The notes below the pieces were generated by a model, which was not told the origin of the DNA, made no database searches, and saw only the letters and a list, made by a program, of their open reading frames with translations. The translations under genes were made by a program, and so were the position numbers. A stretch of DNA of 39,623 nucleotides from Dyella sp. ASV21. Lineage in GTDB: Bacteria > Pseudomonadota > Gammaproteobacteria > Xanthomonadales > Rhodanobacteraceae. Position 1 is the stretch's first letter. The number at the start of each line of letters is the position of its first letter. The stretch is from the NCBI RefSeq assembly GCF_016428975.1, contig NZ_JAELTT010000041.1, forward strand, positions 1-39,623, in the 5' to 3' direction. Below are positions 7,192-14,563 of this stretch, piece by piece.

Positions 7192-10100
7192 TTTCCACCT
7201 CCTGTGGGGTTTGCCCAGGCCGGAACAACCGACATCGATTGCGGCGCCGGGCCCTGAGTAGGCGACGTGGCACCGGTGGGTGCTGCACCGTCGATGGTCC
7301 AGTCGTTCATGACGTGCTGCGTTTCCACTTGCTTCGCGAGCGCCTTGTTACGTGAGTAGGACGCCTCGTCCTTCTTGTCCTGCGACGTGCACGATCCGTC
7401 CAAGCAGGCGTTGTTTGCGCTGCACTGAGTCGTCTCGGTCACGTTGTGGTCGGTAATCGGCACGCCCTTCTTGCACGCGTACTGGTACGTCTCGATGTAG
7501 CACCAACCGTTGTCGCCCATGCCGCCGTCGGCGCAGTCCTTGGACTTCAACGTGCAGGTCGGGTCGCTCTCGATGTCCTGGCACGAATTCGGCTGCCCGT
7601 CGGCCGGCTCCTGCGGCATACAGTGACGTGTGCCGTCGTCGTCGTCCCAGCAGACATCACCGCTGCTGTTGTAGATGCCCGAGCAGTCGTAGTGCAGCGT
7701 GGCAACCATGCAGGTGCCACCGTCGCCATCGAAAAGCGGGGGCTGCTGCTGGACAATCTCAGCGGGAATGGTCAGTCCGTTGACGACAACCGGTGCGCGC
7801 TGGTCACAGGTCCAGTTGACCTTGCAGAACTGGTCGCTGTGCAGGGTGCAGTCCCCCGAGTCCTCGACGGAGAATCCGTACTGCGGATCACCGTCTTGGT
7901 TCCATTGCAGGTGAACGGTCGGCTGGCCGGGAGGCTCGTCGGCCCACGATTGGCGAGTGGTTTCGAAGATGGCGATCCAGCCGTTGTCAAAAGTAGGAGC
8001 CTGGATCTGCTTCACCGTGACGTTGGCGATAGGGAGACTCACAGTCCATGTGTAGTCGTAGATCTGCTTTACGCCGCCCTTGATCTGGTCCGCGATAGAT
8101 ACGGAGGTCCGCTTGCCTCCCGTCCCGGAGCATTCCTGGTTGTAAGTGGCCACCAGGCAGCCGTAACCCTCACCGGGGTACAACTGGCCACGACCACCGT
8201 TGTAGAGATCGCTGTACTCCAGATGGATGCCATCGATGTCACCAGGCGATTTCTGGGTGCAATGCCACGCCATCTTGCAGCTCGGGCTTTCTGGCGAGGC
8301 GTTGCAATCGCCGGTGTCCTGCGTGCCGACGGCGATCTTTTCGGGACCCAGCACGTCCCACGTCATGTGAATGTGTGGCTTTACGGCCGTCGAACCGTTT
8401 CCGGTGTACTGTCGGCGAACGTTGAACGATGCGGTCCAGCCATTGGCCAGGGTCGGAGCAGCCGTAAGGGCAACGGACACATTGCCGTCGGGGTTTGTCA
8501 CGTACCAGTTGAACGCAGAGATCTCGGTGGCGCCAGGCGGCAGTAGGTCACCGATGCCGATCGATGTGATCGCATTGGACGCGCCGTTACAAACACGATT
8601 CAGCTCGCCGACCACGCAGGTATTCGGGGCGCCCGGGTAGAGCGGGGCCTTGGACTGGGCCAAGCTTGCTGATACGTAAAGCCCGCTGACCGTAGCCGGC
8701 GCCTGCTGCGTGCAGGACCACTGCGTGGGGCACGCGGTGCTGCCTGGGTCATTGCAGTTGCCCTGGTCGCCTACGCCGACGTCGGTAACTGATGTCGTGA
8801 CATCCCACGTCATCACGATATGGGGTTGCTGAGGCACATACGAAAAGTCGCTTCGGCTGACCGAGAAGCCCGCAACCCAACCATTGGCCTGGGTCGGGGT
8901 CTGCGTGAGCCACACGCTTACACCGTTCTGTGGATTGGACACCCACCACTGGAAGTTCGACACCCGGATGCCGCTGACCTCGCCAGCGACGGCGATGGGC
9001 AGAACCATCTCGCTGAGCGTCTCGATCACCTTCTTCGACTTGGGCGCCAGGCTGCCGTAAGTGGCTCCCGCGGGAACCTTGTCGCCAATGGGAATGGCCG
9101 CGCCGTTCGTTGCGCTACCGCCGCAAGTGCGACTTAGCGTGCCCACCACACAGGTCGAACCGGCACCGGGGAACAAGGGAGCCTTGCTCGACGCCATGTC
9201 GGCCGTCACCTGCTGGCCATTCACCCAGTACGGTGCGTAGGCGTCACAACGCCACTGCGTCGGGCACTGAGCGCTGCCCGGGTCGCCGCACCACCCGCTT
9301 TCGCTGACCCCCGCGCCGACGGCGTCGACGGTCCACTGATAGTTGATCCGGTACGCACGGTGCCGCACCGAGTTCAGCACAAGGTGGTAATAGAGCGTTG
9401 TTCCGGACCAGCGGAGGTTAGTCACCGTAGCCTGATCGGCATCGGTTATCCATGCGTTCGAGAGCCTCGCGTTCGCCGGGATCACTGTGTAGCCGAGGTT
9501 GAAATAGTCCGGCGTTGAAAAGTCGTACTGCTGATCCAGCTCCTGTCTACTCGGAATGGTCGTGTCGTTCACGATGTACCAGGAGCTTTGGCCTGGTTGC
9601 GACACGGTGGTCGAGTAGACCGTCCGCTGACACGACACGCTGCCCATCTCCGTGCTGATGGGGAGATCGCCCTGTGCGCTGCCCTGGGTCTTCTGCTGGG
9701 ACGTGCTGGCCGACATGACGCGCTTGCACGAAAGGCCTCCGGTCTCCTGTGTGACGTTGAGGTCACCGTCGCGCGTCTGATGCAGGGTCTCGCGATACTT
9801 GTACGCGGTGGTCTTGCGCGTACACATCTGCATCGTCGCGCCCTGCTCGACCAAGAGCTGAGCGTCTTTCTGCCCGGGCACGCGAGGAATGGTCACCGAC
9901 CCGTGGCGGGTGCGAGTGCACACGACACCCTGCTGCGTCGGGGTCAAGACCTTGTCGCAGGTCTTGTAGTCGATGATGTACCCCTCCTCCTGGACCGGCG
10001 TGACGACGGTCGTGTCCTTGCAATCGCCGAACACGTCACCCAGCGCGTTACCGTTGGTGGCGCTGTCGAATGAGGACGCGGATCCTTTGAGCGTTGGATC

Positions 10101-10580
10101 GTTCTCCAGATCGCTCTGGCTGAAAGGCTTGTTCGCCGCCGAGTTGGAGACCGTGTTGCTGGCTTGCCCCATGGCACCAGTGTCTTTGTCGACCTTCTTC
10201 GACTCGGTGTCGTAGAGGGTCTTAAGGTCATTCAGGTCTTTGCCGTTATTGGTGCTCTTCAGGCGGTCGATGTAAGACTTGTCGGTGGTAGTCGGCGCCA
10301 AGCGGTTCATATCGACCGTCTGGCCGTTCAGCGTGACCGTGCCCGTACCCGCCTCACCACCCTCCGCGTAGCCGACGTTCGGCTTGTTGGCCAGCAGAGC
10401 ATCGCCGTCGGAAGTCGCGGTGCCCGTAGTAGTTTGCGTCTGGGCTGCGCTCAGCGCGATGGTCTGCGTCGAGACCACCTGGCCACCGTCCGAAGGAGCG
10501 GTTTGAGCCGAGATCCCGAAGCAGGCGATTCCAAGAGCCATCGCCAGTGCGATAGCGCAGCTGCGTCCTATCTGAAGCAT
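7188..10580 (-). CDS. traN: TraN N-terminal half: large cysteine-rich mating-pair stabilisation protein with four internal repeats
   Basis: I use the ATG at 10580 because AAGGAAT precedes it and a signal peptide begins there (MLQIGRSCAIALAMALGIACFGISA); the frame is open 24 codons further. The protein is 1130 aa. Its C-terminal section has the TraN cysteine pattern (CTLKSKDCADG, CYIETYQYACKKG, CSANNACLDGSCTS). The centre holds four copies of a unit with CxxxWxC...AP...LYPG...TCVVGxLxRxCxG. It should be exported to the outer membrane. In F-like plasmids the central, variable part of TraN contacts recipient outer-membrane proteins, so the repeats may set recipient range (inference). It begins a transcription unit: a 29-bp tra element lies about 180 bp upstream. 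Confidence 0.85.
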   Translation of the reverse strand: MLQIGRSCAIALAMALGIACFGISAQTAPSDGGQVVSTQTIALSAAQTQTTTGTATSDGDALLANKPNVGYAEGGEAGTGTVTLNGQTVDMNRLAPTTTDKSYIDRLKSTNNGKDLNDLKTLYDTESKKVDKDTGAMGQASNTVSNSAANKPFSQSDLENDPTLKGSASSFDSATNGNALGDVFGDCKDTTVVTPVQEEGYIIDYKTCDKVLTPTQQGVVCTRTRHGSVTIPRVPGQKDAQLLVEQGATMQMCTRKTTAYKYRETLHQTRDGDLNVTQETGGLSCKRVMSASTSQQKTQGSAQGDLPISTEMGSVSCQRTVYSTTVSQPGQSSWYIVNDTTIPSRQELDQQYDFSTPDYFNLGYTVIPANARLSNAWITDADQATVTNLRWSGTTLYYHLVLNSVRHRAYRINYQWTVDAVGAGVSESGWCGDPGSAQCPTQWRCDAYAPYWVNGQQVTADMASSKAPLFPGAGSTCVVGTLSRTCGGSATNGAAIPIGDKVPAGATYGSLAPKSKKVIETLSEMVLPIAVAGEVSGIRVSNFQWWVSNPQNGVSVWLTQTPTQANGWVAGFSVSRSDFSYVPQQPHIVMTWDVTTSVTDVGVGDQGNCNDPGSTACPTQWSCTQQAPATVSGLYVSASLAQSKAPLYPGAPNTCVVGELNRVCNGASNAITSIGIGDLLPPGATEISAFNWYVTNPDGNVSVALTAAPTLANGWTASFNVRRQYTGNGSTAVKPHIHMTWDVLGPEKIAVGTQDTGDCNASPESPSCKMAWHCTQKSPGDIDGIHLEYSDLYNGGRGQLYPGEGYGCLVATYNQECSGTGGKRTSVSIADQIKGGVKQIYDYTWTVSLPIANVTVKQIQAPTFDNGWIAIFETTRQSWADEPPGQPTVHLQWNQDGDPQYGFSVEDSGDCTLHSDQFCKVNWTCDQRAPVVVNGLTIPAEIVQQQPPLFDGDGGTCMVATLHYDCSGIYNSSGDVCWDDDDGTRHCMPQEPADGQPNSCQDIESDPTCTLKSKDCADGGMGDNGWCYIETYQYACKKGVPITDHNVTETTQCSANNACLDGSCTSQDKKDEASYSRNKALAKQVETQHVMNDWTIDGAAPTGATSPTQGPAPQSMSVVPAWANPTGGGN
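7800..9300 (-). repeat. Four divergent tandem protein repeats inside TraN
   Basis: The blocks CPTQWRCDAYAP (near 9255), CPTQWSCTQQAP (near 8720), CKMAWHCTQKSP (near 8270) and CKVNWTCDQRAP (near 7815) are spaced about 180, 150 and 150 residues apart. Each is followed by PLxPG/DG...TCVVGxLxRxC-type sequence and then by a conserved NGWxAxFxxxR and HxxMTWD/LQWN block. Copies 1 and 2 are most alike, suggesting ordered expansion. This is seen at protein level only; nucleotide identity is low. Confidence 0.8.
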
Positions 10581-10758
10581 CGAGATTCCTTGGCCCATGT
10601 CGTGAACCGACGCGCGCTTTGAGCGCGGCGCGTCGAGAGACTGGCCAGTCACACCGAATGCGGTGGAGAGGGTTGCAGCAGGCGCCAGTAAGCCAACGGC
10701 CGCCGCACTACCACTGGCCGCAGGAGAATCTACTGATCAAAGGACACGACGAGGGTCG

Positions 10759-10787
10759 GAAACGGTGCCGTTATAGGGTGCCGTTTC
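10759..10787 (-). promoter_or_regulatory. 29-bp tra regulatory element, copy 1 (upstream of traN operon)
   Basis: GAAAC and GTTTC arms enclose a core with TGCCGTT at fixed position (plus-strand view), identical in spacing to the copies at 21547 and 28991. Read on the transcribed (minus) strand this copy contains a direct repeat AACGGCACC with a 13-bp period. It lies about 180 bp upstream of the chosen traN start, within the 491-bp gap between traU and traN. It is a likely activator site or upstream promoter element. Confidence 0.7.
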
Positions 10788-10959
10788 TACCCCCTCGCCT
10801 CCCGTGTCTTCAGAGCCTCGGGCAGAGGGCGCGGCGCGCCGTAGATAGTACCGGTTGCACCAACGATGGAGCGCTCCTACCCGACGGCCTCGATCACTTC
10901 TCTGGCGCTGCTCAATGCGGGTCGCCAAGGCTCGCCAAAGAATCGGCACAACAACGAGA

Positions 10960-10985
10960 AACGCCACCGCTGATTCGGTGGCGTT
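10960..10985 (-). terminator. Terminator hairpin after traU
   Basis: AACGCCACCG (10960-10969) and CGGTGGCGTT (10976-10985) form a perfect 10-bp stem with a 6-nt loop. On the minus strand the stem is followed by the moderately T-rich TTTCTCGTTGTTG. It lies 86 bp past the traU stop and upstream of the traN regulatory element, so it would separate the traL-traU and traN transcription units. Confidence 0.7.
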
Positions 10986-11071
10986 GTCGTAGTCACATCA
11001 GCAGCTCATCTACTGCTTTACATCGCCGCTTGTCAGGCGTAACGTGTTGTTTCATATGGCCGTTTAGACGT

Positions 11072-12154
11072 CTACCAGAACGTAACACAGCAGTCTGAAA
11101 ACGCCCATTCTAGTATCACGTAATCCTCGCCTTTCATAGGGATATTTCTCCATTCTCCCCACTCAAACGGGCTCGCGCCAAGCCAGTGATTTCCGCTCTT
11201 TTCAGGAAGCGGATAGAACGTCTGCAGGCGGTACTGTTGCTTCGGGATCATCGGCGAGATTGAGCTGCGACACACCGAGTCGTTTCCGTATGTCTTCTTT
11301 GCCAATGTGCGCCGATGCAAGGCGGCGAGCGCACGGAACGTCAGCAACGATGTGTTGCGAGGCGGACTGTCGGCGTTGTTGACGTTGCCGGTAAAGGGGT
11401 ACGCGTGTCCCCATGTACCTGCGCACCAGTACATCAGCTGGATAGGCTTGTTCACCGTCGACGCGACCGCATCAGCGGCGCAACTGGCGATCACAAGCGG
11501 ATTCGAGAAAAGCTTCGCCTCCGGCTGGGTGTAGAACGCCAACTCGTCGTTGTTCCACGTTGGGTCGATCTCCGAGAAGTACAGGAGATCCATGTCGTAC
11601 CCGCCTTTCGTCGAGCACACCGAACCGATTAGCGAATCGAGGAGCACGTTCACTGGATACGCCCACCAGTGCCAGTTGTAGTACGCACCCATCGACTGCG
11701 GGTTCTCCATCGACTCCGGCTTGTACCCACCCCAGCGCGCCAAACCAGACACGCCGAGTTTTGTCTTCGACTTGATGAGAGGCTTGCCGAAGACGGGACT
11801 GCACCACGGCTGTCGAACCATCTCGAACAGGTGGCGCGGCTCCCAGAGGCCCAGCGTGATCCCTGGTGACGGGATACCGAAAGTACGGCCTGGGCACACG
11901 CAGAATGGTGCGGCCGCGTCGTCGGGAATTGGACCGCCGCCGATGGGGATGCCCATGATGCGAATCGGGAAGAAGCACTTCCAGCAGAGGTTGCGGATCA
12001 TCGACCCGCTGAAGAACTTGGCGTCCGGACAGGTCGCACCGGACACACCAACGTCCGACGCCACATCGGCGTATGCGGCGGCGTTCAGCCCGAAAGCCAG
12101 GGCAAAGGCGAAGACCAGCTTCGCACCAAGCTTGCGCAGAGAGAGGTTAGTCAT
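11072..12154 (-). CDS. traU: TraU, conjugative pilus assembly protein
   Basis: I place the start at the ATG at 12154 (MTNLSLRKLG), which overlaps the end of the csrA-like gene; 16 more codons are open upstream. A signal peptide runs to AAAYA|DV. The mature part shows the cysteine-rich TraU signature: LCWKCFFPIRIMGIPIGGG, FCVCPGR.FGIP.PGITLGLWEPRHL.E.VR.PWCSP, then PVNVLLDSLIG..C and a C-terminal DCCVTFW. About 360 aa, normal for the family. TraU is a periplasmic protein needed for DNA transfer and pilus function in F-type systems, acting with TraW and TrbC. It is the last gene of the traL operon, followed by a hairpin. Confidence 0.95.
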   Translation of the reverse strand: MTNLSLRKLGAKLVFAFALAFGLNAAAYADVASDVGVSGATCPDAKFFSGSMIRNLCWKCFFPIRIMGIPIGGGPIPDDAAAPFCVCPGRTFGIPSPGITLGLWEPRHLFEMVRQPWCSPVFGKPLIKSKTKLGVSGLARWGGYKPESMENPQSMGAYYNWHWWAYPVNVLLDSLIGSVCSTKGGYDMDLLYFSEIDPTWNNDELAFYTQPEAKLFSNPLVIASCAADAVASTVNKPIQLMYWCAGTWGHAYPFTGNVNNADSPPRNTSLLTFRALAALHRRTLAKKTYGNDSVCRSSISPMIPKQQYRLQTFYPLPEKSGNHWLGASPFEWGEWRNIPMKGEDYVILEWAFSDCCVTFW

Positions 12155-12362
12155 GGCCACCTCCCGCCGGTCGCTTGAACCCACCCCTAAGCAACGAGTC
12201 ACGAATGATCGAGATGTGGTTCGGAGCTTCGAACACCAAACGCACTTCTCCGTTCTCGACGCGCTCGATGGTCAGATGCATGCTGTCCGGGTCACCCTCG
12301 CCCTGTGGGATGTCCATCGTCACGCCCTGTCCTCGGCGCATTGTCAGTACCAGGCGACCCAT
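12147..12362 (-). CDS. csrA: CsrA/RsmA-like RNA-binding regulator embedded in the tra operon
   Basis: The ATG at 12362 is preceded by GGAGGGAAGTGAT and overlaps neither neighbour badly (the trbC-traW stop is 1 bp upstream; traU starts 8 bp before its end). The 71-aa product follows the CsrA pattern from end to end: MGRLVLTMRRGQGVTM at the N-terminus (CsrA: MLILTRRVGE...), a strand region HLTIERVENGEVRLVFEAP, and HISIIRDSLLR (CsrA: VRxGIxAPxxVxVxRxEI). CsrA proteins bind GGA-containing hairpins near ribosome binding sites. The loop between strands 1 and 2 is longer than usual. Its position between the trbC-traW fusion and traU means it is made with the transfer apparatus and could adjust tra translation or reprogram the recipient (inference). 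CsrA paralogues also occur with conjugative T4SS in Legionella elements. Confidence 0.8.
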   Translation of the reverse strand: MGRLVLTMRRGQGVTMDIPQGEGDPDSMHLTIERVENGEVRLVFEAPNHISIIRDSLLRGGFKRPAGGGHD

Positions 12363-12363
12363 A

Positions 12364-13638
12364 TCACTTCCCTCCCTGGTGCACGGGCACCTCGGTAACA
12401 ACGAAGACCTTGTTCGTGGCCTCAACCGTCGTTGGCACCATTTCGACATGGAACGTGTCGCGCACTGGTGCGTTCAGCATGTAGACCGGGTGCTCGAGTT
12501 CGTTCTCCATCTCGACGTATCCGTCAAAGCCCTCGTCGCGGTTCATGGTGGTTGTGATGAGGGTCACACGCGTGCCGGCGGCGTCCTTGAGGAACTTGCG
12601 CGCGTACTCGAGCTGCGCCTTGTCGGTCGCGTCGAAGATCAGCAGCTTCTGGTGGAACCCCATGGAATCGAGCGGGTTGAACGTGTCGCCTGCTCGCGCC
12701 ACGACCGTTCCGTTCGGGGCAATGATGTCCTTCGGGACCACAACGGTCGGGTCGATCTGGCGCACACGCGCCTCGGTCGCGCGCGGCAGCTCCGTGAACG
12801 GGGCCTTCTTCCAGTAGTCGGCGGCAGCCTTTTGCTTCCAGGCCTCCCAATCGAAGTTCTTGACCTTCTCCTGCATGGCCGCGAGCAGGTCGATCTCCGC
12901 AACGGGGAAGGTCTTGCCCCGCGCCCCAAGGTCGCCCTTGGCGCCGCGCGCCACTTCGGTTTCTAGCCAGGCCGTGTCGAACAACCCGCGAACCGAGGCG
13001 ATGGTCTTGCCAGACTCGTCCACGCGCTCAACGGTCGGCACGACGGTGATGTCGTGGTCGCTGAACGCCGTCGGGTCCACGAAGATGTTGGGAAGTGGCT
13101 CGGCCTTCTGCACGCGGTCCTTGACCATGTTGCCCAGCCAGAGCTGGAGCTGATTCACTGTCTGGCCTTTCTTCGGGCCACGAAAGATCAGCATCGTGTC
13201 CTCGCGGCCCACGGCATCCATCATGGCCTCGCGGACAGCTGCATCACCCATCGACTGTGAGAGGTAGATGCGGTACTTCACGTTAGGAGCCTGCTTGGCC
13301 ACGCCCGGCTTCTGCGCCACGGGTGACGGCAGATTCAGAGTCTGCGCGGCCTTGTCCAGCGCCTGCTGCAATGCGGTCGGCTGCTGGTCGACGATGCTCT
13401 GCAGCTGACCGCCGCGAGCGGCCTTTTCCTTTGCAATGGTCGCGTCGGCGCTTTCCTGCCAACCACTGCCGGCGACCGCTTCGGGGTCTTCGAGGGCTGC
13501 CTGCGCGCGCTCGACCATGATCTTGTCTGCCACAGCCGACGTCGACGCCTTGGCGGGCGCGGGGCCCTGTTGCGCATAGGCAGTCCCGAGCACGGCCACG
13601 AGACCGGCGAGCGCCAACGGAATAGCCCTCTTCACCAT
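12364..13638 (-). CDS. traW: TrbC-TraW fusion, periplasmic pilus assembly protein
   Basis: 424 aa with a signal peptide (AIPLALAGLVAVLGTAYA). Residues about 115-215 are TrbC-like: YRIYLSQSMGDAAVREAMM, LIFRG and NIFVDPTAFSDHDITVVPTVE. Residues about 245-424 are TraW-like: GKTFPVAEIDLLAAMQEK, the PNGTVVARAGDTFNPLDSM.F block, LIFDATDKAQLEYAR, ELEHPVYMLNAPVRDTFHVEMVPTTV and VTEVP. In F these are two separate proteins that interact with each other. The fusion keeps both domains intact. It overlaps the trhF gene start-to-stop by 7 bp and continues directly into the csrA-like gene. Confidence 0.9.
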   Translation of the reverse strand: MVKRAIPLALAGLVAVLGTAYAQQGPAPAKASTSAVADKIMVERAQAALEDPEAVAGSGWQESADATIAKEKAARGGQLQSIVDQQPTALQQALDKAAQTLNLPSPVAQKPGVAKQAPNVKYRIYLSQSMGDAAVREAMMDAVGREDTMLIFRGPKKGQTVNQLQLWLGNMVKDRVQKAEPLPNIFVDPTAFSDHDITVVPTVERVDESGKTIASVRGLFDTAWLETEVARGAKGDLGARGKTFPVAEIDLLAAMQEKVKNFDWEAWKQKAAADYWKKAPFTELPRATEARVRQIDPTVVVPKDIIAPNGTVVARAGDTFNPLDSMGFHQKLLIFDATDKAQLEYARKFLKDAAGTRVTLITTTMNRDEGFDGYVEMENELEHPVYMLNAPVRDTFHVEMVPTTVEATNKVFVVTEVPVHQGGK

Positions 13639-14168
13639 AGCGGCACCGCCTTGCCATCGATCTGATCGAGCTTGACGAGGCCCCAGTAGCGGCCGTCCCA
13701 GGTATTCGGCATCGTGCCGAGCATCAGCACCTTGCCTGTCGGTACTACGTAATCGGCCCGGACATCATCCATAGTCATCCTTCCCTTCATCATCACTTCC
13801 TTGTTTAGCGGCCCCCAGAGGTGACCGTTGATGAAAATGCCCTGCTCGTTCACGACGACGTGATCACCAGCGATGGCTCCTGCGTACTTCGCCACGTGAA
13901 TGCCGTTAGGCATCATCGGAATGCGGTACGCGCGATACATGTAGATCTTCCCGCGCTCAATGGAGTCCGGAATCTGCTGGCCGACGATGAAGTACCTCCA
14001 GGGGAGGCACGGAGTCGGCTGCGGATCCACACCGAGGTGGACAAAGGCACCGACCAGCTTCACCGCGAGCAACCACGCGATCGTGAGCCCGCAAACGATG
14101 TTCAGGGTCTTCGTCTTGCTCCAGCGCTCTTTGTGCGCCGGCGCGACACTGGCGTTAGCGGTGCTCAC
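13632..14168 (-). CDS. trhF: TrhF/TraF-type S26 signal peptidase
   Basis: 178 aa with one N-terminal membrane helix (IVCGLTIAWLLAVKLVGAF) and a periplasmic S26 peptidase-like domain. PTPCLPWRYFIVG (C54-L55-P56) sits where S26 peptidases carry the nucleophile block (TxSLPxG or SMxPT). HVAKYAGAIAGDHVVV (K94) matches the catalytic lysine box (VKRVxGxPGD). The position normally occupied by Ser is Cys here. The Lys, the GD and a later GTMPNTWDGRYWG block (the GDN.xxSxDSR-type box) are present. The likely role is processing the TraA prepilin, as proposed for TrhF in H- and IncC-type systems. It overlaps trbI by 4 bp. Confidence 0.8.
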   Translation of the reverse strand: MSTANASVAPAHKERWSKTKTLNIVCGLTIAWLLAVKLVGAFVHLGVDPQPTPCLPWRYFIVGQQIPDSIERGKIYMYRAYRIPMMPNGIHVAKYAGAIAGDHVVVNEQGIFINGHLWGPLNKEVMMKGRMTMDDVRADYVVPTGKVLMLGTMPNTWDGRYWGLVKLDQIDGKAVPLW

Positions 14169-14563
14169 GGGTTCGCCCCGTTGCTCGAAGGAGCCGCGTT
14201 GGCATCGGCCGCGGGCTCGACTTCAATACCCTGCGGGTACGCATAGACGTAGGATTCGTCCAGGACCATGTAACCCTGGCTCCGCAGATCGCGCGCTACC
14301 CCTTGAACGTGACTGATGGCGGCCTTGAGGGCAGCGTCATCACCTCCGAGGCGCGTCACTTCGGCCTGCACGGCTCCCTGCACGTCCATCACGACGATGC
14401 GGGGGCGCTCGGCCAACTCGTCGGGCAGGTGGAGTGCCCCACTCCATCGCAGCGCAACGAGTGCGACGACGACGGGCCAGACGAGCGCTACGAACCAGAC
14501 CATCGAACGGCTCCATCCGGGCTGCGCGGGCGATTGCGCCGGCTTCGTTCCCGCATCGCTCAT
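14165..14563 (-). CDS. trbI: TrbI (F-type) inner-membrane protein
   Basis: 132 aa, with one N-terminal membrane helix (MVWFVALVWPVVVALVALRW) followed by the F-type TrbI signature RPRIVVMDVQGAVQAEVTRL (F: RP.IVTFDMKGT.D.F) and a helical periplasmic part ending YVYAYPQGIEVEP. It should not be confused with the VirB10-like TrbI of P-type systems. F TrbI affects pilus outgrowth and retraction. The gene overlaps traC upstream (4 bp) and trhF downstream (4 bp). Confidence 0.85.
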   Translation of the reverse strand: MSDAGTKPAQSPAQPGWSRSMVWFVALVWPVVVALVALRWSGALHLPDELAERPRIVVMDVQGAVQAEVTRLGGDDAALKAAISHVQGVARDLRSQGYMVLDESYVYAYPQGIEVEPAADANAAPSSNGANP

